Notes: generated by a model from the sequence alone, not told the origin. A stretch of DNA of 12,430 nucleotides from CAYOEZ01 sp964402955 (GCA_964402955.1 CAYOEZ010000142.1:1-12430), one strand, 5' to 3'; positions 6,735 through 12,430 are shown, counted from the first letter of the stretch. Translations and numbers: made by a program.

Positions 6735-7556
6735 CTACACCGCAACCCCAGGGAAGCCGGCGACGGCGGCGATGCCGTCGGCAGCGGCCTGCTGCGGCGA
6801 TGGCAGGGGCTGCACTTCGAACGAGAGGTAGCCGGTGTAGCCAATCTCGTGCAGCGTCTGCACAAGAGCGCGCAGATTCATGTGGCCGTGGCCGGGGGCC
6901 TGGCGGTTGTTGTCGCAGAGGTGGATGTGCCCCAGGTGGTGGCCGGCGCGGCGCAGGCTGGCGGCCATGTCGGTCTCTTCGATGTTCATGTGATAGGTGT
7001 CGGCCAGCAGGCGCAGGTGGGGCGAGTCGATGATCTTGATGACCTCTATGCCCTGGTCGAGCGTCAGCGGGTAATCGGATTCGTAGCGGTTGATCGCTTC
7101 GAGCAGCAGCGTGACTCCGGCTGCCTTAGCGCGGGCGCAGCAGAGCGCCAGGCACTCGCTGGCAAGAGCGATGCGCTCTGCCTGCGTCGCCGGGTCGGTT
7201 GTTACCCGTCCCCAGATCAGGCCGATAGTGACGGCTGAGCCAAGCTCGCTGGCCAGGGCGATGTGCTCGTTGATGCGCGCGACGGCGCGCTGGCGGATGG
7301 ACGGATCAGGATTGGCGAAGGTCAGCCCCTCCTCACCGGCAGCCATGCCTGTGCCCAGCGTGGGCACGCCCATGCTGTAGCGCGTCATCAGCAGGCGGAC
7401 GGCGGAGTGGTCGATATCGGCGGGATTGCGCACGTGAATCTCGACGCCATGGTAGCCGAGTTGAGCGGCCAGGGCAAACGCTTCGCCCATGTCCCCGCGC
7501 AGGACGATAGGAGCGAGGCGTCCTGCGGCGGGGGCTGCGGTGATGGCGATTCTCAT
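6735..7556 (-). CDS. iolO: TIM-barrel sugar epimerase, probable 5-keto-L-gluconate epimerase (IolO-like)
   Basis: This 273-residue xylose-isomerase-like TIM barrel has the four metal ligands of the ketose 3-epimerase/hydroxypyruvate isomerase group: E153 (LLEAINRYESD), D186 (LLADTYHMNIEE), H212 (HIHLCDN) and E247 (LSFEV). Its segments GDMGEAFALAAQLGYHGVEI, TLGTGMA and IGLIWGR resemble Thermotoga maritima TM0416 (IolO) as I remember it. IolO turns 5-keto-L-gluconate into D-tagaturonate during inositol breakdown. The adjoining gene encodes an IolN-like hydrolase that would make that substrate, which supports the call. The ATG at 7556 is chosen because it begins the conserved barrel and has a weak AGAGG 7 nt upstream; longer in-frame starts run into the repeat. 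A general hydroxypyruvate isomerase-like role is the main alternative. Confidence 0.78.
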   Translation of the reverse strand: MRIAITAAPAAGRLAPIVLRGDMGEAFALAAQLGYHGVEIHVRNPADIDHSAVRLLMTRYSMGVPTLGTGMAAGEEGLTFANPDPSIRQRAVARINEHIALASELGSAVTIGLIWGRVTTDPATQAERIALASECLALCCARAKAAGVTLLLEAINRYESDYPLTLDQGIEVIKIIDSPHLRLLADTYHMNIEETDMAASLRRAGHHLGHIHLCDNNRQAPGHGHMNLRALVQTLHEIGYTGYLSFEVQPLPSPQQAAADGIAAVAGFPGVAV

Positions 7557-7595
7557 GTTTGGGCCTCTGGTGGAGAGTAGGACGTTTGTTTGAAT

Positions 7596-7696
7596 GGGAC
7601 GCGGATGAACACGGAAACCGCCGCGGATATGCACAGATGACAGTTCTTGCCCAATCCGCGAAAATCCGCGGCGCTTTCCGCGCCAATCCGCGTCCC
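7596..7696. repeat. Long imperfect palindrome of the CGCGGAT-rich family, copy 2
   Basis: The arms 7596-7628 and 7664-7696 pair at 28 of 33 positions, with a 35-nt loop. Both arms carry GGGACGCGGAT-like ends, and the loop side holds another AATCCGCG unit at 7653-7660. It occupies most of the 152-base gap between the IolN-like gene (ends 7709) and the IolO-like gene (starts 7556). It could weaken or process a shared transcript. Its core matches the palindrome at 6627-6720. Confidence 0.85.
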
Positions 7697-7708
7697 CTTA
7701 AAACGACT

Positions 7709-8806
7709 TTAGAATCCGATCTTGGGCAGGCTGTAGACGGACTTCCAGCCCGGGCTCATCGGCTCGCGCAGGTACGGTTCCATGTCCTTGGCCGAGCGCA
7801 GGGTAACCTCTTCGACCGGCGGCACGGTTCCCGCCGGGAACGCATTGAGAATATCGTCGCACATCAGCGTCAGGTAGCGCAGGATGGCGACCATGGGCCG
7901 CTTGGCTTTCTGCGCCGTGGCGTGGGTTGCCTTGCCCACGACGCCTTGCGGGGTGCCTGCGATCTCGATCGGGAAGTGCCCTTCGCCCTCGGACCAGCGA
8001 TGCGGACGCTGGTACATGTCCACCGACGTGTCGAAGTGGCCTACGGGCAGATACGACTTGCTCTCGGTGTCGACAGCAGCCTTCATGTCGACCATCTCGG
8101 GGAAGAGCAGCCGCCCCAGCGACGTCTCTGATTCGTCGGCGTGAACGAACGGCGTGTCATACTCGCCGCCGCGCTCTTTGGTGCGGAAGAACTCACGCAC
8201 GCCGCGGTGCCAGTCGATGACCTGGAAGATGCCCGGAAGCTGGTAGCGCTTCATGAACTCCTGTAGCGCCGATTCCAGCATCCACAATTGGCCATGGTTG
8301 TTGACGATGATCTGCTTGCGGAAACCATCGTTCCACAGGCCAAGCATGACGTCGATCATCACCTCGCGCACGGTTTCCTCGCGCAGGATCACAGTCCCCG
8401 GCATACCCGTGTGGTGATAGGGGTGACCGCCGTAGTTGAGTGGCGGCAGGGCCAGGTTGACGGGAGCGCCGCGCCTGGCAGTGTAGCGGTGAACGCCCTC
8501 GCAGATGTGGCTGACGAAGAGCGTGTCCATGGCGCTGACGGTGTGCTGGCCGTGCAGCTCGGTGCAGCCAACGGGAATGAGCACGATGTCGTTCTTGCGC
8601 CGGTTGGCTTCAACCTGGTGGCGCACCGTGGTCTGAATGTAGGCGCCGGGCTTGGCCCATTCACAGGGCGAGGGAATGCCATATTCCTTGAGCCAGGCGT
8701 CAATCTGGGCGTCGCTGGCATCCCAGATCTCCTTCTTCAGCCGGCCAACGGGCGTATCCTCGAACCATAGATCGGGGCTGCTGCTTGGCAGCAACGTCGT
8801 TCCCAT
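7709..8806 (-). CDS. iolN: Creatininase-family hydrolase, probable 3-dehydro-scyllo-inosose hydrolase (IolN-like)
   Basis: This 365-residue protein belongs to the creatininase amidohydrolase superfamily. The metal site is recognisable: E83 and H85 in IPVGCTELHG, D94 in SAMDT, H171 in NNHGQ, and E225 or E227 in VHADESETS. It departs from true creatininases (TEQHG, NGHGGN) in using TELHGQH and NNHGQ, and it has a longer N-terminus and a C-terminal extension. These features fit the group annotated as 3-dehydro-scyllo-inosose hydrolase. This is IolN of the Thermotoga inositol pathway, which opens the diketo-inositol ring to 5-keto-L-gluconate. The start at 8806 follows a strong AAGGAG at 8818-8813 with 6-nt spacing. 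The earlier in-frame start at 8956 would translate the 18-bp repeats and is rejected. The IolO-like gene lies downstream. Neither the inositol dehydrogenases nor a transporter for inositol is in the window. Confidence 0.82.
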   Translation of the reverse strand: MGTTLLPSSSPDLWFEDTPVGRLKKEIWDASDAQIDAWLKEYGIPSPCEWAKPGAYIQTTVRHQVEANRRKNDIVLIPVGCTELHGQHTVSAMDTLFVSHICEGVHRYTARRGAPVNLALPPLNYGGHPYHHTGMPGTVILREETVREVMIDVMLGLWNDGFRKQIIVNNHGQLWMLESALQEFMKRYQLPGIFQVIDWHRGVREFFRTKERGGEYDTPFVHADESETSLGRLLFPEMVDMKAAVDTESKSYLPVGHFDTSVDMYQRPHRWSEGEGHFPIEIAGTPQGVVGKATHATAQKAKRPMVAILRYLTLMCDDILNAFPAGTVPPVEEVTLRSAKDMEPYLREPMSPGWKSVYSLPKIGF

Positions 8807-8817
8807 GTTTATCTCCT

Positions 8818-8889
8818 TGTGTGGTACGAGTCTGGTGTGTGGTACGAGTCTGGTGTGTGGTACGAGTCTGGTGTGTGGTACGAGCCTGG
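8818..8889. repeat. Four tandem 18-bp repeats directly upstream of the IolN-like gene
   Basis: The unit TGTGTGGTACGAGTCTGG occurs at 8818, 8836, 8854 and 8872. The first three copies are identical and the fourth has one T-to-C change. The array begins at the ribosome binding site of the IolN-like gene, so it must lie in its leader or promoter. On the coding strand the unit reads CCAGACTCGTACCACACA. It could be a set of operator sites, a leader-RNA element or a recent slippage expansion; nothing in the sequence decides between these. Confidence 0.95.
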
Positions 8890-8973
8890 TTGCTGCCCGG
8901 CCGCTGAGCACGGGATCAGCGCGTAGCGTTGGGCGACAGCGTTCTCGAACGTGCATGCCAAGTAAACCATGGT

Positions 8974-9047
8974 GCGGGGCGGATGGACTCGAATCATCGG
9001 CCTCAGCGTCCCGAACGCTGCGCGCTACCAGGCTGCGCTACGCCCCG
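8974..9047 (-). tRNA. tRNA-Pro (anticodon CGG), slightly non-canonical
   Basis: Read on the minus strand from 9047, the cloverleaf is: acceptor CGGGGCG paired with CGCCCCG (9047-9041 with 8981-8975), D arm GCGC-AGCCTGGTA-GCGC, anticodon stem CAGCG/CGCTG with loop TTCGGGA, and T loop TTCGAGT. The loop gives anticodon CGG, so proline (codon CCG), and C1:G72 is usual for bacterial tRNA-Pro. Two features are odd. The T stem GATGA/CCATC has A53 opposite C61 in place of the near-universal G53:C61, and the discriminator appears to be C instead of A. The bases after it read ACCA, so a standard encoded CCA end is not clear. Confidence 0.88.
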
Positions 9048-9055
9048 ACAACCGT

Positions 9056-9085
9056 ATTATAGCGCATCCGCCGTTTGTTTTGCAA
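9056..9085 (-). promoter_or_regulatory. Promoter of the tRNA-Pro gene
   Basis: On the minus strand a perfect TATAAT (-10) lies at 9061-9056 and TTGCAA (4 of 6 bases of TTGACA) at 9085-9080, with an 18-bp spacer. The -10 box ends 8 bases before the tRNA 5' end, so transcription should start almost exactly at the mature tRNA end. Transcripts that pass the tRNA would continue toward the IolN-like gene in the same direction. Confidence 0.75.
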
Positions 9086-9096
9086 GGCCATATTCA

Positions 9097-9128
9097 GGCT
9101 TCCGCTGATGTCGCAAACACCGGAAGCC
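9097..9128. repeat. Small hairpin upstream of the epimerase remnant
   Basis: GGCTTCCG at 9097-9104 and CGGAAGCC at 9121-9128 are exact reverse complements with a 16-nt loop. The hairpin lies in the divergent region between the tRNA promoter and the ribosome binding site at 9139-9146. It may be an operator or a leader stem; no T-run follows it. Confidence 0.6.
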
Positions 9129-9151
9129 GTGAAGAAAGAAGGAGGGCAACT

Positions 9152-9301
9152 ATGCGTGTTCTTGTCATCGGCGGCACAGGGCACGTGGGCACATACATGA
9201 TACCGCGGCTGGTGCAGGCCGGGCACGAGGTGATCGTGATCAGCCGCAGCCAATGCCAGCCCTATCACCCACACGCGCCGTGGAGACGTACCACAAGATA
9301 G
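9152..9301 (+). pseudogene. Remnant of an NAD-dependent epimerase/dehydratase (SDR) gene
   Basis: Only 49 codons remain. They begin with an excellent Rossmann motif, GGTGHVG at residues 7-13, within MRVLVIGGTGHVGTYMIPRL, and reach ISRSQCQPYHPH. Intact extended SDR proteins of this kind run to about 300 residues and continue with a segment like PAWRAVE-x-V-x-IDR. Here a different frame from 9274 reads RAVETYHKIDER, which suggests a small deletion or frameshift near 9270-9276. After about 9315 the sequence turns into palindromic repeats and the rest of the gene is absent. The start signals are intact: ATG at 9152 with AAGGAGG at 9139-9145. It is therefore a decayed gene or an N-terminal stub that may still be translated into a short peptide. 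Confidence 0.75.
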
Positions 9302-9336
9302 ACGAGCGGCTCATGCCTGATGCTCCTTGCTCTTGC

Positions 9337-9390
9337 CTCACGTGCCTGGCACTTGCGAAGTACCTGGCACGTGAGAGTGCCTGGCACGTC
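9337..9390. repeat. Cluster of three GTGCCTGGCAC palindromes
   Basis: The 11-bp palindrome GTGCCTGGCAC occurs at 9342-9352 and 9377-9387, with a one-base variant, GTACCTGGCAC, at 9360-9370. The spacing is 18 and 17 bases. CTCACGTGCC at 9337-9346 also pairs exactly with GGCACGTGAG at 9366-9375. The cluster sits between the truncated epimerase remnant and the convergent 3' end of the membrane glycosyltransferase at 9419. It may act as a structured 3' element or be a REP-like dispersed repeat. Confidence 0.88.
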
Positions 9391-9418
9391 TGAAGTGAGC
9401 CATGGCAACGACCGCCGC

Positions 9419-11062
9419 TCACTGCTTGCGCCACACCTGGTAGCCCCCGAACACCGTCTCCGGCCGATAATGCGCCCGGATATAGTCGTCCAGGTAGGTC
9501 ACACCGCTGGAGACTGAGCTCGCATTCGGTTCCCGCGACTCCCACAACTTGAGCGTCACCACCCACTGCACATCCTTCGCCGCCAGCTCGCCCGCGATGG
9601 CCTGCTGCACCGGCAGCGTGGTTGCCAGGCCAGGATGCAACTCCGTGTAGCGCGTGGCGCTGGGTCGGTCGGCCAAGAAATAGACCAGCAGGTCATTGGC
9701 GAAGATCAGATCGTGCCTGGCATTGCCGAAGAAGACATACTCGCCGGGCTGAGTCTGCGCCTGGATATACTCGGCCACCTCCGCCTGGTCCCGACCAACC
9801 AGGACGCAGCCCGCCCGCGGCAGCTCGGAGTAGCACCCGGCCGGCGATGTGGGATTGCGCGCGGCCAACATGGCAAAGTGCACGACGTATGGCCCGGTGA
9901 GCAGAAGCGACGCCAGGCCGGCGAAGGCCACTTTGAATGGCAAGCTCCGCCAAATCCGGGGCGGCGCCTGGTAGATGAGCGCCGTCGCCACGACCACCGC
10001 GCAGATCGTGGTGGGGAGCACGTGCAGCTCATGATAGCGCGAAGTGGCTTTGATCACCAGCCCCAGGCCGGCGCCGGTGAGCGCCAGGCACAACATCCCC
10101 ACGCTGAAGCGCCGGTCAGTCGAAGGCACGGGCCGCACGATCAGCCAGCGCGACGCGACCACCAGCGCGGCCGCGTAGGCCGCCAACGGCAGGTAGAGCC
10201 GCAGCCAATCGTTCCACTGCGCGCCCGTGATCCGCCCGAACTCGGGGAGGAGCGGCGGCACCGGCAGATGGCGCACCGCGCGAAAGACCGTCGCCGGGAA
10301 ACGCACCAGGTCCTCGAACACCGTCGAGAAGCCCGCAGCGCTCACGAGATAGGCATACAGTGGCAGGGCCGCCAGGAGTGCCCCCCCAACCAAGAGCGCC
10401 ACCGCCCGCGCCATCTGCCTGAGCCGCACAGGGATCGGCGCACCGGCTTCGCCTTCCCCGGCCGGCGCGGGTCTCGGCACGCGCCATGCATCGAGCGCAA
10501 CCGCCGCGACGAAACCCACGGCCGCATACCCGCCGAAGTCCAGCCGCAGGACCGCCGTGATCCCCAGCGCAAGCCCGGCCACAAAGAGCCAGCGCATGCG
10601 CCGGCCCCGCAAGTACCGCGCCAGCGCGAGCGCCGTCAAGAGGATTGCGCCGGTCGCGGGGAACGCCGGATAGGAGTAAAAAAGAATGGTCGCCAGCCAG
10701 TAGGTAACAAAGGCAGCCGGCACGAGCGCCACCCAGCGTGAGGTCATGACCCGCGCCAGCAGATAGACCTCGATGACCAGACCGAAGCGCAGGACGATGT
10801 CGAACCACCGCGCCGCCAGGATCGTCGGCTCCACGACCGTGAAGAGGGCGGCCAGGGCGTAGAAATAGCCCGGCGCGTAGAGGGTCCAGAAGTCCCGATA
10901 GGGGATCTCGCCGTGGCGGATGCGTTCAGCGTTGACGAGCACCAGCCCCTCATCGTACAGGTTGGCGGACGACTTAAGCTGCATGAGGAGCAGCAGGAAG
11001 ACCAGGGCGCATAGGGCAGGGAAGATAAGCTGGCGCCATCGGGCGCGCATCAGCCGGTTCAT
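9419..11062 (-). CDS. GT39-like integral-membrane glycosyltransferase
   Basis: This 547-residue membrane protein is of the GT-C (GT39/dolichyl-phosphate-mannose transferase-like) type. After a first helix at about residues 12-29, the outer loop carries D37-E38 (LYDEGLVL). The segment PYRDFWTLYAPGYF (54-67) is a common pattern in bacterial members of this superfamily. About nine or ten further hydrophobic helices follow to roughly residue 400. A C-terminal soluble part contains CYSELPRAGC, the charged stretch DQAEVAEYIQ and a final WRKQ. The ATG at 11062 has GAAGGA upstream with 5-nt spacing. It is preceded by a terminator-like hairpin and so may be expressed separately from the genes upstream. 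It is clearly a different paralogue from the enzyme at 3547-5399. Donor, acceptor and pathway cannot be told from sequence; attaching sugars to lipids or proteins at the outer membrane face is the family expectation. Confidence 0.87.
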   Translation of the reverse strand: MNRLMRARWRQLIFPALCALVFLLLLMQLKSSANLYDEGLVLVNAERIRHGEIPYRDFWTLYAPGYFYALAALFTVVEPTILAARWFDIVLRFGLVIEVYLLARVMTSRWVALVPAAFVTYWLATILFYSYPAFPATGAILLTALALARYLRGRRMRWLFVAGLALGITAVLRLDFGGYAAVGFVAAVALDAWRVPRPAPAGEGEAGAPIPVRLRQMARAVALLVGGALLAALPLYAYLVSAAGFSTVFEDLVRFPATVFRAVRHLPVPPLLPEFGRITGAQWNDWLRLYLPLAAYAAALVVASRWLIVRPVPSTDRRFSVGMLCLALTGAGLGLVIKATSRYHELHVLPTTICAVVVATALIYQAPPRIWRSLPFKVAFAGLASLLLTGPYVVHFAMLAARNPTSPAGCYSELPRAGCVLVGRDQAEVAEYIQAQTQPGEYVFFGNARHDLIFANDLLVYFLADRPSATRYTELHPGLATTLPVQQAIAGELAAKDVQWVVTLKLWESREPNASSVSSGVTYLDDYIRAHYRPETVFGGYQVWRKQ

Positions 11063-11075
11063 GGCAATCCTTCAC

Positions 11076-11114
11076 AAAAAAGTTTCCCCTCTCCGGGGAC
11101 GGACGAGGGGAAAC
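11076..11114 (-). terminator. Intrinsic terminator-like hairpin before the GT39-like gene
   Basis: On the minus strand, GTTTCCCCTC (11114-11105) pairs perfectly with GAGGGGAAAC (11091-11082) around a 13-nt loop and is followed at once by TTTTTT (11081-11076). It would end transcripts coming from the small membrane protein gene. The T-run is only a few bases from the GAAGGA site of the glycosyltransferase gene, so it may instead work as a leader attenuator for that gene. Confidence 0.72.
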
Positions 11115-11182
11115 GACATCAGCCCGGGTGTGTGCATGCGACCCGTTACAGATTTGTCGGGGAGCGCTCTTGGTGCACTCAC

Positions 11183-11665
11183 TCACGATTCGGCGGCGCG
11201 CTTTGGCATGCGCGTCAGTACCCAACTCAGGGCGACCGTCACAACCAACACCCCGAGTGGCGCCAGAATACTCCAGATCGTGAACAGGCCCAGGGCTGCG
11301 CCGAGAGCAGCCTGAACCGCCAGCGCCACAAACAGGACGCCGGATTCGACCGCCGTCGCCAAGACGAAACGGCGCGCCAACTGGCCTTCGTCTACGCCGG
11401 TTCGATAATAATACTCGACGAAGACAACCACCACCACCATCGCCACGGCCAGGATGACAATGCCGAACCGATCCACGGCATTGCGCATGGGAGGTACCTG
11501 GAAGCGTTCAGACGGCGTGCCCTGCTGGAGCAGGCCCATCGTCATCGCACCCACCACCAACAGATAGGCGTTGCGGATCATCCAGGCTACCGACAGCCCT
11601 ACCGCACTGCTCACAACCCACAAGCTATAGGCCAGGACATACTTAGAGACTTGTCGAATTTTCAT
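11183..11665 (-). CDS. Small membrane protein of unknown function
   Basis: I do not recognise this 160-residue protein. Hydrophobic segments at about residues 9-28, 33-46, 67-87, 100-124 and 127-151 suggest four or five membrane helices. Short charged loops (SERFQVPPMRNAVDR at 52-66, and YRTGVDEGQLARR at 87-99) and a basic tail (RMPKRAAES) lie between or after them. The pattern resembles small uncharacterised bacterial membrane proteins without catalytic motifs. The ATG at 11665 is chosen; it has no good ribosome binding site and lies 22 bases after the stop of the ABC ATPase gene, so coupled translation is likely. A TTG at 11683, only 4 bases after that stop, would add six residues. An accessory role for the adjacent transporter is possible but unsupported. 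Confidence 0.65.
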   Translation of the reverse strand: MKIRQVSKYVLAYSLWVVSSAVGLSVAWMIRNAYLLVVGAMTMGLLQQGTPSERFQVPPMRNAVDRFGIVILAVAMVVVVVFVEYYYRTGVDEGQLARRFVLATAVESGVLFVALAVQAALGAALGLFTIWSILAPLGVLVVTVALSWVLTRMPKRAAES

Positions 11666-11687
11666 AGTCGTTCGCGCGGACAAGCGA

Positions 11688-12430
11688 TCAGTGCGCCGCC
11701 CCCCCCCAAATCCCCTGCAAGGTCAAGGATTCGGCCAGGTGACAGCTCACGTAAGCGCTCGATCCGACGCTCCTCAGTTCCGGCGTCTCAGCCTTGCAGA
11801 CCTCGGTCGCATACTTGCAGCGCGGGACAAACACGCAGCCCTGCGGCAAATTGGCGAGGTCAGGCGGCTCGCCAGGCGAGACCAGCCGCATGCCGCGCCC
11901 TCGCCGCGAGGTCTTCGGAACAGCGGACAGCAACACTTCGGTGTAGGGATGCCTGGGGCTGCTCAAGAGCTCCTGCTTGGGGCCTACCTCCACCAGCTTG
12001 CCGGCGTACATGACGGCAATCCGGTTACTGACGTAACGAACCACGCTCATGGCGTGGGAGACAAAGAGATACGTCAGGTTGTACTTTTCCTGCAAGTCCA
12101 GCAACAGGTTCAGGATCTGCGCTTGGATCGAGACGTCCAGAGCAGATACCGGCTCGTCGGCCACCACCAGTTTGGGATGGAGCACTAATGCCCGCGCGAT
12201 GCCGATGCGCTGCCGCTGCCCCCCGCTGAAGCTGTGCGGGTAGCGTTGCAGGTGCTCGACCCGCAGACCGACCTGTAAAATCATCTCGGTGACCCGATCC
12301 TTCAGCTCTTTGCCCTTCGCAAGATTATTCACCAGCAAGGGCTCCCCTACCGTGTCCAGCACGGTCATACGGGGATTGAGCGAGGAATAGGGATCCTGGA
12401 AGATCGTCTGGGCGCGCTCGCGGAAGGCCG
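11688..12430 (-). CDS. Oligopeptide/dipeptide ABC transporter ATP-binding protein (partial, 5' end missing)
   Basis: The last 246 residues of an OppF/DppF-type ATPase are present; the N-terminus with Walker A lies beyond the window edge. Visible motifs in order are the Q-loop (TIFQDPYSSLNPR, Q11 of this fragment), the signature SFSGGQRQRIGIARAL (66-81), Walker B LVVADEP (87-93), the D-loop SALD (95-98) and the switch histidine H125 (FVSHAMSVV). The C-terminal oligopeptide-transporter domain follows, with HPYTEVLLSAVP (160-171) and four cysteines, C198, C204, C211 and C229, in the GCVFVPRC pattern of this family. The protein powers uptake of peptides or related solutes through a membrane permease pair; the partner genes should lie past the right edge. 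A run of nine G in the coding strand (11707-11699) near the stop codon is a possible slippage or sequencing-error site. Substrate specificity is not set by the ATPase. Confidence 0.95.
   Translation of the reverse strand, partial: AFRERAQTIFQDPYSSLNPRMTVLDTVGEPLLVNNLAKGKELKDRVTEMILQVGLRVEHLQRYPHSFSGGQRQRIGIARALVLHPKLVVADEPVSALDVSIQAQILNLLLDLQEKYNLTYLFVSHAMSVVRYVSNRIAVMYAGKLVEVGPKQELLSSPRHPYTEVLLSAVPKTSRRGRGMRLVSPGEPPDLANLPQGCVFVPRCKYATEVCKAETPELRSVGSSAYVSCHLAESLTLQGIWGGAAH

Noticed and set aside
8818..8889. The 18-bp repeats as a CRISPR array
   Set aside because: The units are direct tandem copies with no spacers, they are too short, and no cas gene is present.
8882..8895. Similarity of AGCCTGGT in the last 18-bp repeat to the tRNA D arm
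   Set aside because: It is only 8 bases, in inverted orientation, and caused by a single T-to-C change; it is best explained by chance and not by an attachment site.
8807..8956. N-terminal extension of the IolN-like protein from the in-frame start at 8956
   Set aside because: It would translate the 18-bp array into a TRLVPH repeat, whereas the AAGGAG site points to the start at 8806, where family similarity begins.
8974..9047. The tRNA gene as an integration site for a mobile island
   Set aside because: No integrase gene and no direct repeat of the tRNA 3' end were found in the window.
9635..10741. Plus-strand open frame of 368 codons inside the membrane glycosyltransferase gene
   Set aside because: It is antisense to a clear GT39-like gene. 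Its product is rich in R, Q, H and P with no recognisable motif, and GC-rich genes commonly leave the opposite frame open.

Overview
The window is GC-rich bacterial DNA with Shine-Dalgarno sites close to consensus (GGAGG, AAGGAG). It contains a run of exactly 100 N at 4147-4246, so it is a scaffold, probably from a draft or metagenome assembly. The gene mix suggests a Chloroflexota-type heterotroph (Anaerolineae/Caldilineae-like): paired M16 peptidases, GT39-type membrane glycosyltransferases, an oligopeptide ABC transporter, sugar TIM-barrel enzymes and many palindromic intergenic repeats. That placement is an inference from gene style, not a marker-gene result.

Left block (1-6601, plus strand): a large perfect palindrome, then five tightly packed genes. 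They are a catalytic M16 peptidase, its non-catalytic M16 partner (1 base apart), an endonuclease IV-like TIM barrel (3 bases further), a GT39-like membrane glycosyltransferase overlapping it by 14 bases, and a NagA-like amidohydrolase 23 bases further on. The glycosyltransferase is split by the assembly gap, which adjoins 12-bp tandem repeats. It also carries a 208-bp MITE-like insertion (17-bp terminal inverted repeats, 16/17 matching) that stays open in frame.

Middle block (6602-9151, mainly minus strand): in transcription order, a tRNA-Pro(CGG) with a clear promoter, an array of four 18-bp repeats directly before a strong ribosome binding site, a creatininase-family protein resembling IolN (3-dehydro-scyllo-inosose hydrolase), and a TIM-barrel epimerase resembling IolO (5-keto-L-gluconate epimerase). 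The last two would catalyse successive steps of the Thermotoga-type inositol route. Two long imperfect palindromes of one CGCGGAT-rich family lie on either side of the epimerase gene.

Right block (9152-12430): a broken NAD-dependent epimerase remnant on the plus strand, a cluster of GTGCCTGGCAC palindromes, then a minus-strand series. In transcription order this is an oligopeptide ABC transporter ATPase (5' end beyond the window), a small membrane protein of unknown function, an intrinsic-terminator-like hairpin, and a second GT39-like membrane glycosyltransferase. No stretch over 300 bases lacks a gene apart from the assembly gap, whose content is unknown. No CRISPR array, rRNA, transposase or phage gene was seen.
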